64,000 nucleotides of DNA. It comes from Durusdinium trenchii (Eukaryota; Sar; Dinophyceae; Suessiales; Symbiodiniaceae). Where the stretch lies: NCBI GenBank assembly GCA_963970005.1, contig CAXAMN010025250.1, positions 1,714,017 through 1,778,016 on the forward strand, given 5' to 3'. Within the stretch, counting starts at the first letter, position 1. Each line of letters opens with the position of its first letter. The notes below the pieces were generated by a model, which was given only the letters and a program-made list of their open reading frames with translations, searched no databases and was not told the DNA's origin. Shown one piece after another: positions 41,093-51,164 of the stretch. Made by a program: the position numbers and the translations under genes.

Positions 41093-42093
41093 TCCAAATC
41101 ATTTCAACAGACCATGGGGAGAAACCAAAAGGTTTCTTTTTGTTTGGTGGTTTTGCTTGGATGTGGTTGGTCTTTCGCAGGCCAAACGGCTCGGGAAACC
41201 GATGCCATGTCTTCAGTGACGATGAGGTCAGGCATTGAATGCATATTGTATTCCTATAGATCTTCCATGAATGATCTTCTCAACTGTGCCAAGTTTGTGT
41301 TTGGTTTGCAAATGGATCTCCGCCAACGAGGCCAAAACACACATGCACAGATGCAACAGATCTAGCGCACTGTGACGGTGTTTGAAGTCAAACGAAGCTA
41401 CACAGATCAGCTGTGACCCTCTTAGATCGCACCCACAGACTGATCGTTGCTCCCTTTCAAGCGGAAGAACCTCACAGATCCAACAGGAGAGCCTCGTGCA
41501 CTTCGGCTGAGACGAAAGGGGGAGAAAGGAACCGTTAGGAACCATTAGGAACTAGACATGTCTAGACTACGATTAGAAGAAGAACTTCTGAAAAAGGCGT
41601 TCCCCAGCTTTGAAACTTGCAATAACTACGTCCAAACCGCCTTTGGTCAATACCTTATTATATAAATTGTGAGCTCTTTTGGTTCGGTTCTCTAACCCGG
41701 CATTGTTATTCTGATGTTGCTCACGTGGCATGCACCTGCGAGCAGCCGATGTCATTGTTACAGTGGTTTCAGAGGAGGTGGCACAATCTCCAGTTTGGTG
41801 GCGCCATCTATTCTGAAACCACTATAGTACTTTTCTCCTTGCCATGTTTTGCTACGCCGCTGCTACAGCCCACTCTAAGTGCAGCAGTCGTTTTCCCCTC
41901 GATTTCGGAGGATCTCCCAGTTCTGAGGGGGCATTTTGATCTGCCTGACCTCATGTTGCTTGTCCTGCCCCTTTCTTCATCCGTGCCACGTCCACACGTT
42001 TCTGTTTGTTTACCTTGTTCATCCTTGTGAGCCCTTTTGTTTGGTCGGTTTACAGGTTATTGGCATCGTTTCTTTATTGGCACAGCTTCCGGC

Positions 42094-42278
42094 CACTGTA
42101 AAGATTGTGGTATACTGTAAAGATAACAGAAACCTGTGTTGAGATGATGCATGATAATTTGCGCACTGCTGCATCCAAGGTTCAAATGTTTCCTGCTATT
42201 TGCGAACAAAGGCTTGAGCCAGCTCAGAAATCAGGCCGCATCATCCCTGCACAAACCACCGCATGTAATTACCTGATT
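42094..42278 (+). CDS. Candidate internal exon, unknown protein
   Basis: Reads LWYTVKITETCVEMMHDNLR, TAASKVQMFPAICEQRLEPA and QKSGRIIPAQTTACNYLI, ending exactly at a consensus donor GTAAGG (42279). Strongly protein-like. The 5' border is uncertain; a TAA closes the frame just upstream, and AAAG at about 42090-42093 could be the acceptor. An overlapping frame from 42056 (VIGIVSLLAQLPATVKIVVY) is also protein-like. No family recognised. Confidence 0.5.
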
Positions 42279-42517
42279 GTAAGGCTTTAATGGTATGGGC
42301 CTGGGTGTTTTTTTGGTTAAGACATATTAATTCATCCGTGCCACAGGTATCTTGGCCAGCAACCACCACCTACAAAGCTTATGACACAAAGAACCAAAGC
42401 TGTATGACTACCCCCAAACCTTTTCGTTGTGGATCAAATCCCCCACACCGAACCTTTGCGCCACAACTTAGCCGCCACAACCCTCCACTTATCTAACCAA
42501 CTTCACCCAGTCCTGAG

Positions 42518-42559
42518 GCTCCAGAACTGTCCAGTGTGCCTTCGACTCCGATGTCCAAG
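42518..42559 (+). CDS. Micro-exon module 4
   Basis: AG before, fourteen codons APELSSVPSTPMSK, then GCGTGA, which would be a GC donor (without splicing the frame stops two codons later). Phase 0 on both sides. Confidence 0.45.
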
Positions 42560-42959
42560 GCGTGACAATCGCCCGCGGGGGTCGGTCGGACCAGCCGTCG
42601 GTTGGTTACATGGACCAGCCGAGCGGACCAGAGATGATGTTGCAGAAATCTCCAGAAGAACATGGGGACATCCATGAGAAACAGGACCAATTTGTGTTTT
42701 TTGTTCAGATCTTCGGATCGAAGATCGTATCGAAACTATTTGCCTTTTAGAGTGATTCTACACTATTCTACACATTAATCATTAAAACTTAAAACCCATG
42801 CACTTCGCACTTCTGCTCTCCTTAACGCAGAGCATTCTACAACTTAACACAAAGATTATCGAAGATTGAATGAAGTTGTGTTGTCTTGCGACAGAATAAA
42901 CAGAACAGCAGAGAATATGTGGGTCGAACATGGACTCAGTGGAGGGTGATGCCGATGGA

Positions 42960-43204
42960 GGGTGTGCGTGGCGATGCCAGCAAGGCAGGGAAAGGCTTCA
43001 TCCCAAGTTGAATGGGTCAAGGTGCCATTTGTTTGTAATTTGGTTCAAGACCTCAGCAGGCGCATGTTTTCAACGAGCTTCGCATCACAACAAGAAGCAC
43101 ACAGGACGCTGGAGAACCAGCCCTGCGTCGCTGGCCATGCGTTGTGGTGCACGCTTGTTTTGAAAGAAGGATTAAGAGAGGAGAAGAAGGATCAGTGGTT
43201 GTAG
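42960..43204 (+). CDS. Candidate terminal exon, unknown protein
   Basis: After an AG at 42958-42959 the frame reads VCVAMPARQGKASSQVEWVK, VPFVCNLVQDLSRRMFSTSF, ASQQEAHRTLENQPCVAGHA and LKEGLREEKKDQWL, stop at 43202-43204. About 80 residues with a good coding look and an amphipathic charged end. No domain recognised. A minus-strand frame of 139 codons at 43237-43656 lies next to it but looks like an antisense shadow. Confidence 0.45.
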
Positions 43205-43557
43205 GATTCCATATACATCGCCACAGACTGGATCCTTCATGGCACCGGTACGTATTTTTGGAGCATTGGACCGGCGAATCTGGCATGCTTTATCGGATGA
43301 GAACTGAATCGAGACTTCACCTGGCCTGACCCAGGAAAAGTGGATGTACCTTTTTTGCTGTGGATTGGTGACACTCCACTCAAAACGAAGAGGTGAAAAG
43401 ATGTCGAAAGAGGATGAACACCTGTAGATTTGCAGGGGAAAGTGAGGCAGGCGGCAAGCTGAAGAATTGTGTTGGTAGTGTTTGGCTCTCCTGGAAGGAT
43501 GATCAAGCGCAAGTTATTTGACGAGATTGGGGTATCAAGCCGGCCATGAGCAATTGA

Positions 43558-43794
43558 TCCTATGAGTGGGTCCCATGGCAACAGATCGAGGAGCACTTTG
43601 TTGAAGAGGAAGCTAAGATGAACGTCCCTGAAGCCACCAAAGGGATCACTGTTCACTGTTCACCAACTCCTCTTTGTGAAACAGAAGACTGAATTCAAAG
43701 ATTCGAAGGTGTGGTCAACTCTGATCCTGCATTATGGGTGGCAGATAAGTACAAGGGCCTTAAAGGTCTTCCTCACATTCAAGGCATTCAGTAG
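43558..43794 (+). pseudogene. Coding-like ORF broken by one TGA
   Basis: One frame reads SYEWVPWQQIEEHFVEEEAK, MNVPEATKGITVHCSPTPLC, ETED, then TGA at 43690-43692, then IQRFEGVVNSDPALWVADKY, KGLKGLPHIQGIQ and TAG at 43792-43794. Both sides of the TGA look equally like protein and share the frame, so this resembles a single nonsense change in a former exon. Readthrough or selenocysteine would be the unusual alternatives; no hairpin was checked. Unknown family. Confidence 0.45.
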
Positions 43795-43810
43795 GCCACT
43801 ACTTCGCAGC

Positions 43811-43875
43811 AGGTCTTACATATATATGTATATATATATATTATATATATAGATTTAGTTATGCATTATATATAT
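43811..43875. repeat. (TA)n microsatellite cluster
   Basis: Interrupted TATATA runs over about 65 bp. Similar shorter TA runs sit at 8449, 14622, 15049, 16968, 37168 and 52249, several of them inside the introns of genes A1 and A2. Confidence 0.8.
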
Positions 43876-44243
43876 ACACACTGGCTTGCAAAGAAACCTA
43901 CTAGGATCGAGTGGGCACTTGGTCCATCTTGGTCCTGACAGCAAAACATTGGTGGTAGAGAAGTTTTACTCCAGCCAGTCAGCCTCCCGCTCAAGCCATC
44001 CTGTTTCCGCTCTTTCTCATTCGTTGGATGTCTAGTCTAGCGTTCAGCGCAAGAGCGGAGAACATGCATCGAAGGAAAGAGTAAATCTGGGGTGTGTCCC
44101 AGGAAACCAGTTGCAGTCGGTCAAAGAGTATTACTATCTTTGAGGAAGGCCTTTAACTAACTAGGAAAAAATTGCAATATATCCAACTCATTGCTGTGTT
44201 TCAGTTGTTAGTCGCCGTTTCTTGAGCACCTCGTGTTGTCAAG

Positions 44244-44282
44244 GCACCTGCCGAGATGCCCAGTATCCCCTCCACACCCAAG
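44244..44282 (+). CDS. Micro-exon module 5
   Basis: Acceptor TTGTCAAG, thirteen codons APAEMPSIPSTPK, then GCAGGG (GC donor) or continuation AGPWQSWLQRLA to a stop at about 44318. Phase 0 on both sides. Confidence 0.45.
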
Positions 44283-45129
44283 GCAGGGCCGTGGCAGAGT
44301 TGGCTCCAAAGATTAGCATGATATGACAGGGCAACTGAAGTCTATCGTACTCGTATGATATATAGTTGATGTATAGCTCTTTTGCCACAGAGGCGTCCAA
44401 GTTGGGTGGATGTGTGCTTTGCTTTTCGGACGCCTTTGCTTCCAACTTGTAGATCTGGCAAGCCCTAACTACAAAGGCTGACCTTGTCAGTACCAGTTAT
44501 AGTTGATGTGAGAACTCCACAAAATACCAGTGCATGTAGATGAGACTCTCCCAGTGTCAGAAGTGATTTCATCACCGCAACGTGGTGGCAGAGAGGTCAA
44601 CGAGAGGTCAACAACCGTGGTGTCCACGGTGCAGAGATGAAGGAGATGTTGGGAATCTGATCGACCAGATGCCGGGAGTAACCTCCCTATTCACACTGCA
44701 GGCGTCTCCGGTGGAAAGCCACACGCCCAGAACCTGATCCAAAGTCCTCATTCCTGGTCAGGAAGTGGAATTCCCTCATGGTTTGGTTCTTAAACATTAC
44801 CCGCTGGATTACTCCAGTCTTTAACGGGTGGATTGCTTAAACGGTGACCTGCTTCAACGGTTACCCCCAACCGGTACTTGAACATGACCGATGACGCATC
44901 CGGTTGGGACGTGAACATCTCGGTTTACCGGGCCATGGGGTTCTTACTCCTTTGAAAGGGGTGCATGACCGGGGCATGTTTCCTTTTTAAAAGTTCTTTT
45001 GGTATTTTTCTTCTGCAAAAGTAGTAGAGTAGAACTGTTCTTGGAAACTGTTTCAACAGGTTCCTGGATTCAAGTTATATCCGGCTATCTCCTTTTCTGT
45101 TCATGACCAACAAATCCCCAAACCGCCAG

Positions 45130-45237
45130 GCAGAGATGCCGACGCTGGAGGCGAGCGGACGGCGGAACTCGCGCGTCGTGGGCCAGCACAGAAGATCATC
45201 TGAACGAGGTGGACCACCACATGGTGATTGTAGTAAA
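45130..45237 (+). CDS. Longer relative of the micro-exon modules
   Basis: After the AG at 45128-45129 thirty-six codons read AEMPTLEASGRRNSRVVGQH, RRSSERGGPPHGDCSK to a GTGCAT donor at 45238. AEMP at the start matches module 5 (APAEMP). An ATG at 45103 lies in the same frame (MTNKSPNRQ), so it could also begin a protein here. The rest is basic. Confidence 0.4.
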
Positions 45238-45808
45238 GTGCATGTTGGAAATCAGAAAGTGAACAGGTCATCCATTTTGGACATCAGAACATGTATCATC
45301 ACAGGTGCATTGTTTTACTTGTTGATTTGTTGTAAAGGAAACACATGGAAAAACCATGTGTTCAACAACTCCTTCTCTTGTAGGGAGGTGTTTGTCGGTC
45401 GAAGACCTCTACATTTCACGGTAACATGCTGTATGACTTCACCCTACCTTTCCCTACCCAGTCAGAGAAACTGCCGTAAACATCCTTAAACAAACCTTAG
45501 GCCTCTTTTGGTACGTAATTGGTTTCCTCACCCAAAAACGCAGAGGTGGAAAGGTCGGTTCTCTTTTCCCTCCGGCTCAGCCGTCAGCCTTTGTCGAGTC
45601 TCAGCCATATTCTGAGTACTTCTCCCAGCATCGGTACTTCAATCCTCACCTATGCTGGCACTAGGCTCAAAAGCAGGGTGACCATCCTACCTGCCCATCC
45701 TACCCCAAGCGAGTCCAAAAGAGGTTCAACAAGAATGTCGGTTTTCCAAGTCCAAGATTCTTTTTTTCGGCGTACAAGGGTATGAGTCATGAGAATCTAT
45801 ACATGGGT

Positions 45809-46030
45809 TTAAGAAACCAGATCGCGTGTCCGTAGACGCGTCATGCGATAGAAGATGCGGGCGCAGCCCGACTCCCAAATGTGTGCAGTGATCGATCCTT
45901 GCTGGTTTGCATGGCCTGCGGAGACATGAACTGGACCAATTATCAATAACTTAGCATTCTCATGCAAGTAGAAGCTCCATGTTTCTCCACCCAAACTCTT
46001 GACTTTGTATCCTCCTCCATGGTTTCTCAT
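45809..46030 (-). CDS. Possible minus-strand coding segment
   Basis: On the minus strand 73 codons from ATG 46030: MRNHGGGYKVKSLGGETWSF, LHENAKLLIIGPVHVSAGHA, ANQQGSITAHIWESGCARIF. It reads better than the + strand frames. Standing against it, the exons on either side are on +. No family. Confidence 0.3.
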   Translation of the reverse strand: MRNHGGGYKVKSLGGETWSFYLHENAKLLIIGPVHVSAGHANQQGSITAHIWESGCARIFYRMTRLRTRDLVS

Positions 46031-46077
46031 GGGTCTCTTGATTTTTGTCCACTTCCCATCCAGCGGTTTTTCTCCAG

Positions 46078-46110
46078 GTGCCCAGTGCTCCCTCTACACC
46101 CATGTCCAAG
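46078..46110 (+). CDS. Micro-exon module 6 in a longer open frame
   Basis: AG in TTTTTCTCCAG, then eleven codons VPSAPSTPMSK. The following GACTTC could only be a GA donor; otherwise the frame stays open (DFRLRLESPRSDSSRG, TLPGWIQKRVSAVVC) to TGA at 46281. The continuation contains a 15-20 bp duplication around GACTCGAGTCG. Confidence 0.4.
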
Positions 46111-46281
46111 GACTTCCGGCTTCGACTCGAGTCGCCGCGGAGTGACTCGAGTCGCGGAGTGACGTTCGTGTTGGGACACCGTGAGACTCTACCCGGTTGG
46201 ATTCAAAAGAGGGTTTCTGCGGTTGTTTGCCATGTTTGGAGGGCGGGAGGGCAAATCGGTTCCTCAACAGGACTGGAGTGA

Positions 46282-46315
46282 GGCAGAGATGGATGATGGA
46301 CGCCTAGTACATAGC
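46282..46315 (+). CDS. Short segment sharing DGRLVH with the exon at 61139
   Basis: After an AG at 46280-46281, AEMDDGRLVHSL. The bases GATGGACGCCTAGTACAT match GATGGGCGCCTGGTACAT at about 61167 in 16 of 18 positions, and the AEM start recalls the micro-exon modules. Borders on the 3' side unknown. Confidence 0.3.
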
Positions 46316-46549
46316 CTAGTAACCTAGTAGTAGTCAAGGGTAGTTTGTACATGGTCTATCGCTGTTCGACCAGTTCCCTGGTCGGGGCGGACGTACCTAA
46401 TTAGGCATTAGGCACTCATATTTTTGGCTCAGTGTGTTGATGTGTTTGACATTGTACATGTTGCATTTACATGTTCTTTCTGACTTGGATGCCACAAGGG
46501 AGACTTTCACCACGAAGCAAAACACAGACAATGCTGGCACTGGTAGGTG

Positions 46550-46848
46550 AAAAATGTTTCGGGGGCAACCGGGCAACCACTAAAACGACTTGGGGTGATG
46601 CGACCTCGCTGGTCCTTCAAGTGCAACATCGGACCTCAGCAGGTCCTCCGTCGTTTTCAAGCAATCAATCCTGCACTCTACTTGGCATGGGCCAGAGCTG
46701 CTTTGAATGCCAAGAAACCGCGTGGGCTGTGCATGTGGGAATCTTCCAACGATTCGTCGAAGACTCTCCACGCGAGTACTCGAAACCCACACGCGAGTAT
46801 ACTTGGAGCCCACAGCCTCGCTCCACCAGGAGCTGCGATAAGCCTGCA
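46550..46848. other. Region open in several frames, coding strand unresolved
   Basis: Two + frames (one with QVLRRFQAINPALYLAWARA, one with CQETAWAVHVGIFQRFVEDS) and a minus frame (RIVGRFPHAQPTRFLGIQSS) are all open and protein-like over the same 300 bases. An exon is probable, but I cannot choose the frame. Confidence 0.35.
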
Positions 46849-47001
46849 TCTACTAGGAGCAAGAACGCTACTAGGGGCTCCTGGCATCGCTTCTAGTAAC
46901 AAGTGCCTTACTAATAGTAACAAGAAGCTAGTAGAAACAAGTGGCACGCTAGTAGTAACAAGTGCCTTACTAGTAGTAACAAGAAGCTACTAGGAGCAAA
47001 G
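46847..47001 (+). repeat. CTACTAG modular array ending at a putative exon
   Basis: Hinges CTACTAG, TTCTAG, CTAATAG, CTAGTAG with tails GAGCAAGAACG, GGGCTCCTGGCATCG, TAACAAGTGCCTTA, TAACAAGAAG. The last module (CTACTAG GAGCAAAG) runs straight into the open frame that starts at 47002. Confidence 0.85.
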
Positions 47002-47171
47002 TCTGTGTTTTCACCGCTTTTCCAACCGCTCCGCTTCCTCGCGAACGCACGGTGTTCGGCTCCGGGGAGGAGATGAGTCTCGAAGCAAAGGATCCCGCAG
47101 CAGAGCCCAGGGGACGTTGGGGCTCTTCTGAATGGGATGCCCTACCTACCCAGGAAGTACCTGGATCACCT
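47002..47171 (+). CDS. Candidate exon beginning at the repeat edge
   Basis: From the end of the modular array one frame reads VFTAFPTAPLPRERTVFGSG, EEMSLEAKDPAAEPRGRWGS and SEWDALPTQEVPGSP, then a donor GTAAAA at 47172. Composition is clearly protein-like. The nearest acceptors are the AAAG or CTAG supplied by the last repeat module. Pro-rich content fits the surrounding micro-exon series. Confidence 0.5.
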
Positions 47172-47584
47172 GTAAAACCATTTTTGGGGGCAGCCAGCCT
47201 ATGGCTGGAGTGAGGGTCTTTTGGTGCCTTTTTGTTGATCTCATGTTTTTGTAGCACTAATCCTGCGCAAATCTGCAGACATTTTCCAGCATGCATGTGA
47301 CATGGTTATTTTCAGATGGTGTTGGAGGAGGTGCTTTTGGTTTCGGGCTGAAGAAGGAATTGGAAGATGTCGCTTGTATATCGATGGCCTGCGCTTTGGT
47401 CATGTGATCCACACAATGTCTCATTGAAAGATGCCTCCTTGCAACCAAGCCAAACAGTCCAGGTGCAACACCAGTTTCATTGATAGTTTCCAGGCTATCG
47501 AGAGCTGGAATCGAAGCTATAACCAGTGAGAGTCCGGTCCATCATCCTTAGGGTAGTAGATTTGCTTCTCTCAACACGCCCAAG

Positions 47585-47608
47585 GCCAGTACACCATCTA
47601 CACCTAAG
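47585..47608 (+). CDS. Micro-exon module 7
   Basis: AG in CGCCCAAG, eight codons ASTPSTPK, then GCGCGG (GC donor) or continuation ARQKHVQTKQAQGT to a stop at about 47650. Phase 0 on both sides. Confidence 0.4.
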
Positions 47609-48429
47609 GCGCGGCAGAAACATGTGCAAACGAAGCAAGCTCAAGGGACGTGACATGAAGCGCAGGTGGCTTTGGGACAACGGTGCCTGTGTCAGACTCC
47701 AAACCTTTTGGGGAGGTTCTGTGTATTTGGGAAGTCTCGTTTTGAACCTGTTGTTTTGGTTGTCTTGGAGCAGAGGGGAGACTCTGGAAAGGGCCAGAAA
47801 TCTTCCATACATACTATAATTAGTGGTTGCTGGGTTTCAAGTTTGTTGATGTTCACCTCCATCTTTTTGACGTGGGATTCATCCCACCAGACATAAGAAT
47901 TTGAAGCAAAACGGTCCTTTGGTCCACCGTCTTAAGCGCGGCCGTTTCGGTTTGATTCCGGTGGATCAGAAAGAGCAGGTCGAAAGGTCAAGCAAGGCCT
48001 GAAAAAAGAATCCCCGTCCGTTTGTTGTTTTTGACCCATGTGATTTGGGGATGTTTCTAATGCCAAAGGCAAAACCACATCCGCGAAGCATCCGGAAACA
48101 GGGAGGGCAAGAATCGGAGCTTGTTTGGGGAACAAATTACATCAATTGCGCCCCTGTCTGTCTATAGATTCAGGTACGACATTGTGGGTCTTGAGGTCAT
48201 TCGCGTCATTAAACGTTTGGAAAAATTGTTCTGATGAACACATGCACCTCTGATTCGGGGAACAACATGTAGGGGGTACATGGTTCGGCCGGCTACCACC
48301 TTCACTTCCCCAAAACTGAATTCTTTGTTAGTTTGAAATACTCTACGTCGTTGGACCTTTACCCTTTGTATGCTTATATACCATCCACCACCACCCACTA
48401 CCTGTGGAACCAACGCCATCGATGTCCAG

Positions 48430-48521
48430 GAAGAGTCGCCCACGGCGTCCGCGAGCGCGCCGAAGCTGTCCTCGTGGCTTACGGATATGAGGCACGGCGG
48501 CACGGCCTGGAATGGATGGAG
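48430..48521 (+). CDS. Candidate internal exon (competes with minus-strand frame)
   Basis: AG of ATGTCCAG at 48428-48429, then two bases and RVAHGVRERAEAVLVAYGYE, ARRHGLEWME ending at a consensus GTGAGA donor (48522). On the minus strand 113 codons over 48162-48503 (SFGALADAVGDSSWTSMALV) are also protein-like. The splice signals favour +. Confidence 0.4.
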
Positions 48522-48725
48522 GTGAGAAGGACTTGGCAGACATTTCCTTTTGTCAGGTGTAAGAACAACTGCTACATCTCTTTAAGACGCAAAAAAGTCC
48601 AGTAATTATTTAGTAAGGATGGGTAAGTGGTCGGAGAAGCATGCAGACAGCCTTCATCAACGTAATTCCAACATTCCACAGCAACTTGCTTTGGGAGTAG
48701 GATCCTCGGATTCCCAATCGATTGG

Positions 48726-48908
48726 GTGTTGATACTAGATACAGGAAACACCTTCTTGCATCAGAGGCAACCCACGGGTGAAACCATTCGTTTTCCACAG
48801 TTTTCCATGCATGAACGCTGGTTTGCAGAAATGTGTGTCCACCGTCAGAGTCGGGAATTGCTTTGGATCTTAGTGGTTGGAGAATGTTGTAGTGGGACAA
48901 TTTCCTGA
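48726..48908 (+). CDS. Candidate exon, unknown
   Basis: Sixty open codons: ILDTGNTFLHQRQPTGETIR, FPQFSMHERWFAEMCVHRQS, RELLWILVVGECCSGTIS, then TGA. Protein-like; borders not placed. Confidence 0.35.
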   Translation: MLILDTGNTFLHQRQPTGETIRFPQFSMHERWFAEMCVHRQSRELLWILVVGECCSGTIS

Positions 48909-49171
48909 CATCACTAGTTATAGAGAATGTCCAAGAAACTGTTTTGTTGGTATGAACTCATGTTAGATTGAGTTCTGGAAAATCATCAAACATCATGTTA
49001 AATCATGGCTTCTTGGGGGTTCAGAGGTGTTCAGATGGATCGTAAGGTCTCCTTGCAACTTGGCCAAGATCGAGCACGAGGTCTAAATGCACCGAGACCT
49101 TCATGGACGAGTTCCTTTGACTAACCCAGACACGACCCATGGGACTCTCATAGGAATACCAATCAGTTGGG

Positions 49172-49569
49172 GTGGTTGGGGTCAATTTAGGTAGTATATA
49201 TTCACATATTCCATACATGGAGTATTTGGGTAAGAGAGTCCGGTTGCTTCTCCACATTCTATATCGGAATGACTTCGGAATGACTGACTATCAACACTTT
49301 CACAGCCTGCTCTATTCTTTGGAAGAACCCAGGAACGGTTGCAGCTTACCTAAAATGCAGTGGAGTTGCATGAGCTGTTCTGGGTCGTGCCAGATCTTGG
49401 TTTCATTTTCGGACCCAGGCCGCTACAAATGCTTCTTGCAACAATACTTCGACTGAACCTGGAAGCGTGCATCCAGTTTTTGTTCAAGGAGAAAAGATTA
49501 TATCAGTCATCGCCCTCTATAATTGGCCTTCTGAACTATGTTGTTTGTGACAAGCATTCATTGTTCTGA
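49172..49569 (+). CDS. Candidate coding segment with a 20-base frame gap
   Basis: 49172-49340 reads YMEYLGKRVRLLLHILYRND, YQHFHSLLYSLEEPRNG. From 49361 another frame reads LHELFWVVPDLGFIFGPRPL, QMLLATILRLNLEACIQFLF and stops at 49569. Removing 49341-49360 (GCAGCT...ATGCAG) joins them in frame. That is too short for a usual intron, so a frameshift, error or unusual intron is possible. Hydrophobic helices suggest, weakly, a membrane or buried helical protein. No family. Confidence 0.45.
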
Positions 49570-49771
49570 ACTATGTTGTAAAGATCCTATTTTACCCCAC
49601 CGGCACCGCCGTTACGCCGCTTCGGCATCACTTCTTGCAGGTCAAGGATGGCCGGGCAGGCAAACGCACCCGTGCTTTCAGTGGAAGAGATTTGGACCCA
49701 TGTGGTGTGACGGGATCGAATCCGGTTACCCTATGGTTTGGTGTGAGGGATTGATTTCGTGAGGTTGCATC

Positions 49772-49905
49772 ATGCCTTTGGAGCCAGCTTTTGTTGGGAG
49801 AAACATTGGGAGTCAAAACGATTCTGATGGGATTGGCCGCTTCATTCGGCACGCGCCGAATTTTACACAGAAGTCTAGGGCCGGGCCACGCTCCAAGCCT
49901 GAAGT
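49772..49905 (+). CDS. Candidate small exon, unknown
   Basis: From ATG 49772 the frame reads MPLEPAFVGRNIGSQNDSDG, IGRFIRHAPNFTQKSRAGPR, SKPE, and meets GTCTAG, either a donor or one codon before a TAG. It may equally be internal (AG at 49763-49764 just before). Protein-like. Confidence 0.4.
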
Positions 49906-50137
49906 CTAGGGCCTTGAGATGTCCCAAGTCAATCGAGTACGGAATGTTCTTGTTGGAGTCTTTACCTGGGTCATCAATGGCGTGTCTACTGAGTGGAGTC
50001 TACGCTGTGATACCTCTTGTTCGGAGTTTTGAGAGGGTCATCCATGGCGTGTCTGGCTGCGTGACGTTTCTGGGCTCTGCAGCTCCAGTCGGGCGAAGGG
50101 TCGAAATTCACGTGGAACTTTTGATTCAACTTCATGC

Positions 50138-50247
50138 ATAGAAGCTGCTAGTAACAAGGGCATGACTACTAGTAACAAGGGCATCGTTACTAGTAGCTAG
50201 GGCATTAGTACTAGTAGCTATAGAAGCTACTAGATCAGAAGCTTCCG
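50138..50247 (+). repeat. Modular array (CTAGTAAC sub-type)
   Basis: Units CTAGTAACAAGGGCATGACTA, CTAGTAACAAGGGCATCGTTA, CTAGTAGCTAGGGCATTAGTA-like. The hinge here is extended to CTACTAGTA, and the tail is mostly AACAAGGGCAT. Confidence 0.8.
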
Positions 50248-50557
50248 GTTGACCCAAGAGGGCTCGCTTCAAGGGAGGACCCAGAGTTGGATGGACTCGC
50301 TTTCCTCGAAAGATGCATGTCGACCTGAAGGAATTGCGCTCCTTGGGGGAAGGAGGTCTACACAGCTTAACGTCATAGTTTTTGTGCTTTAATTCTTCTG
50401 GATTGTTGGCAGGAGTTCTTGTGAGCCGTGGTCCTTGCCGGGCTATTGTGATTGTTCAAATCTTTGTTCATCTTGTTGAAACACTTGGGCACCAGAGTCA
50501 CAGGCTTTGGAAAAGTCTAGTTCCGAGCCAAAGACACCAAACTGTTGATGTCCGCAG

Positions 50558-50608
50558 CAGGCAGCAACCCCTGCAGCTACTGGAGCGACACCAGCCGCAT
50601 CCAAGTTG
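50558..50608 (+). CDS. Micro-exon module 8 (Pro/Ala/Thr)
   Basis: AG in TGTCCGCAG, seventeen codons QAATPAATGATPAASKL, then consensus donor GTGAGG. Phase 0 on both sides, the best-bounded of the series. Other + frames across it are also open. Confidence 0.45.
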
Positions 50609-51164
50609 GTGAGGGAAACTCAATTTGGGTTCAGGAGATTGGTGATAGAATGTGTGGTGTATCCTGGTGTATCCGCAACAATGTAGATGACCCACACGTT
50701 GGATATACTTGGCATTACTTGACCAGTTTGTAAATCTCATTCTCGATCCTGCAACTTGAAAGGTTTCTGACGTCATTGATTCAGCCCATGTCAATAACTT
50801 GCAGGAGATGCATCAATCAAATCAATGCATGAAAGCACCTATTCCGCTGCCTATGCATATAAATGTTGATACACATTCCTTCTGTGTCCATTCTTCCCTC
50901 TAGCCAGCGCGCCGAAGGCGCAGCCGGCTTTCGTTGATCCAGCCTTATGTGTCTGTTTTTACCAGGGTCAATTGTTGTTTGGGCGTTTCATGTTGTTTCC
51001 TAGGGTCACTTTGAAAATCATGCCATGCGTGGCTTTCCAGGTGATTTATCCACAAGAACTGGCTTAGAATACACCTAATCCCTGCAAAAGAAGAGACCAA
51101 AACTCTGCCCTAGAATATCCTTGTTACTTCCAATGGAAACAACCCTGACTTGGGTGCACAGTGA

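Noticed and set aside
43237..43656. Minus-strand frame of 139 codons
   Set aside because: It lies opposite + sequence that reads better as protein (WVPWQQIEEHFVEEEAK and on); the minus reading is Leu/Phe/Pro-rich as is usual for antisense.
46416..46440. ATTTTTGGCTCAG resembling the 3' end of the dinoflagellate spliced leader
   Set aside because: The genuine leader ends with CCATTTTGGCTCAAG; the upstream bases here do not match and the final AAG is absent. Too short to call a retroposed leader relic. No other candidate was seen.
46847..47001. Repeat arrays considered as CRISPR
   Set aside because: Units are 18-22 bp, contiguous and drawn from a small vocabulary; there are no unique spacers, no leader and no cas genes, and the host is eukaryotic.
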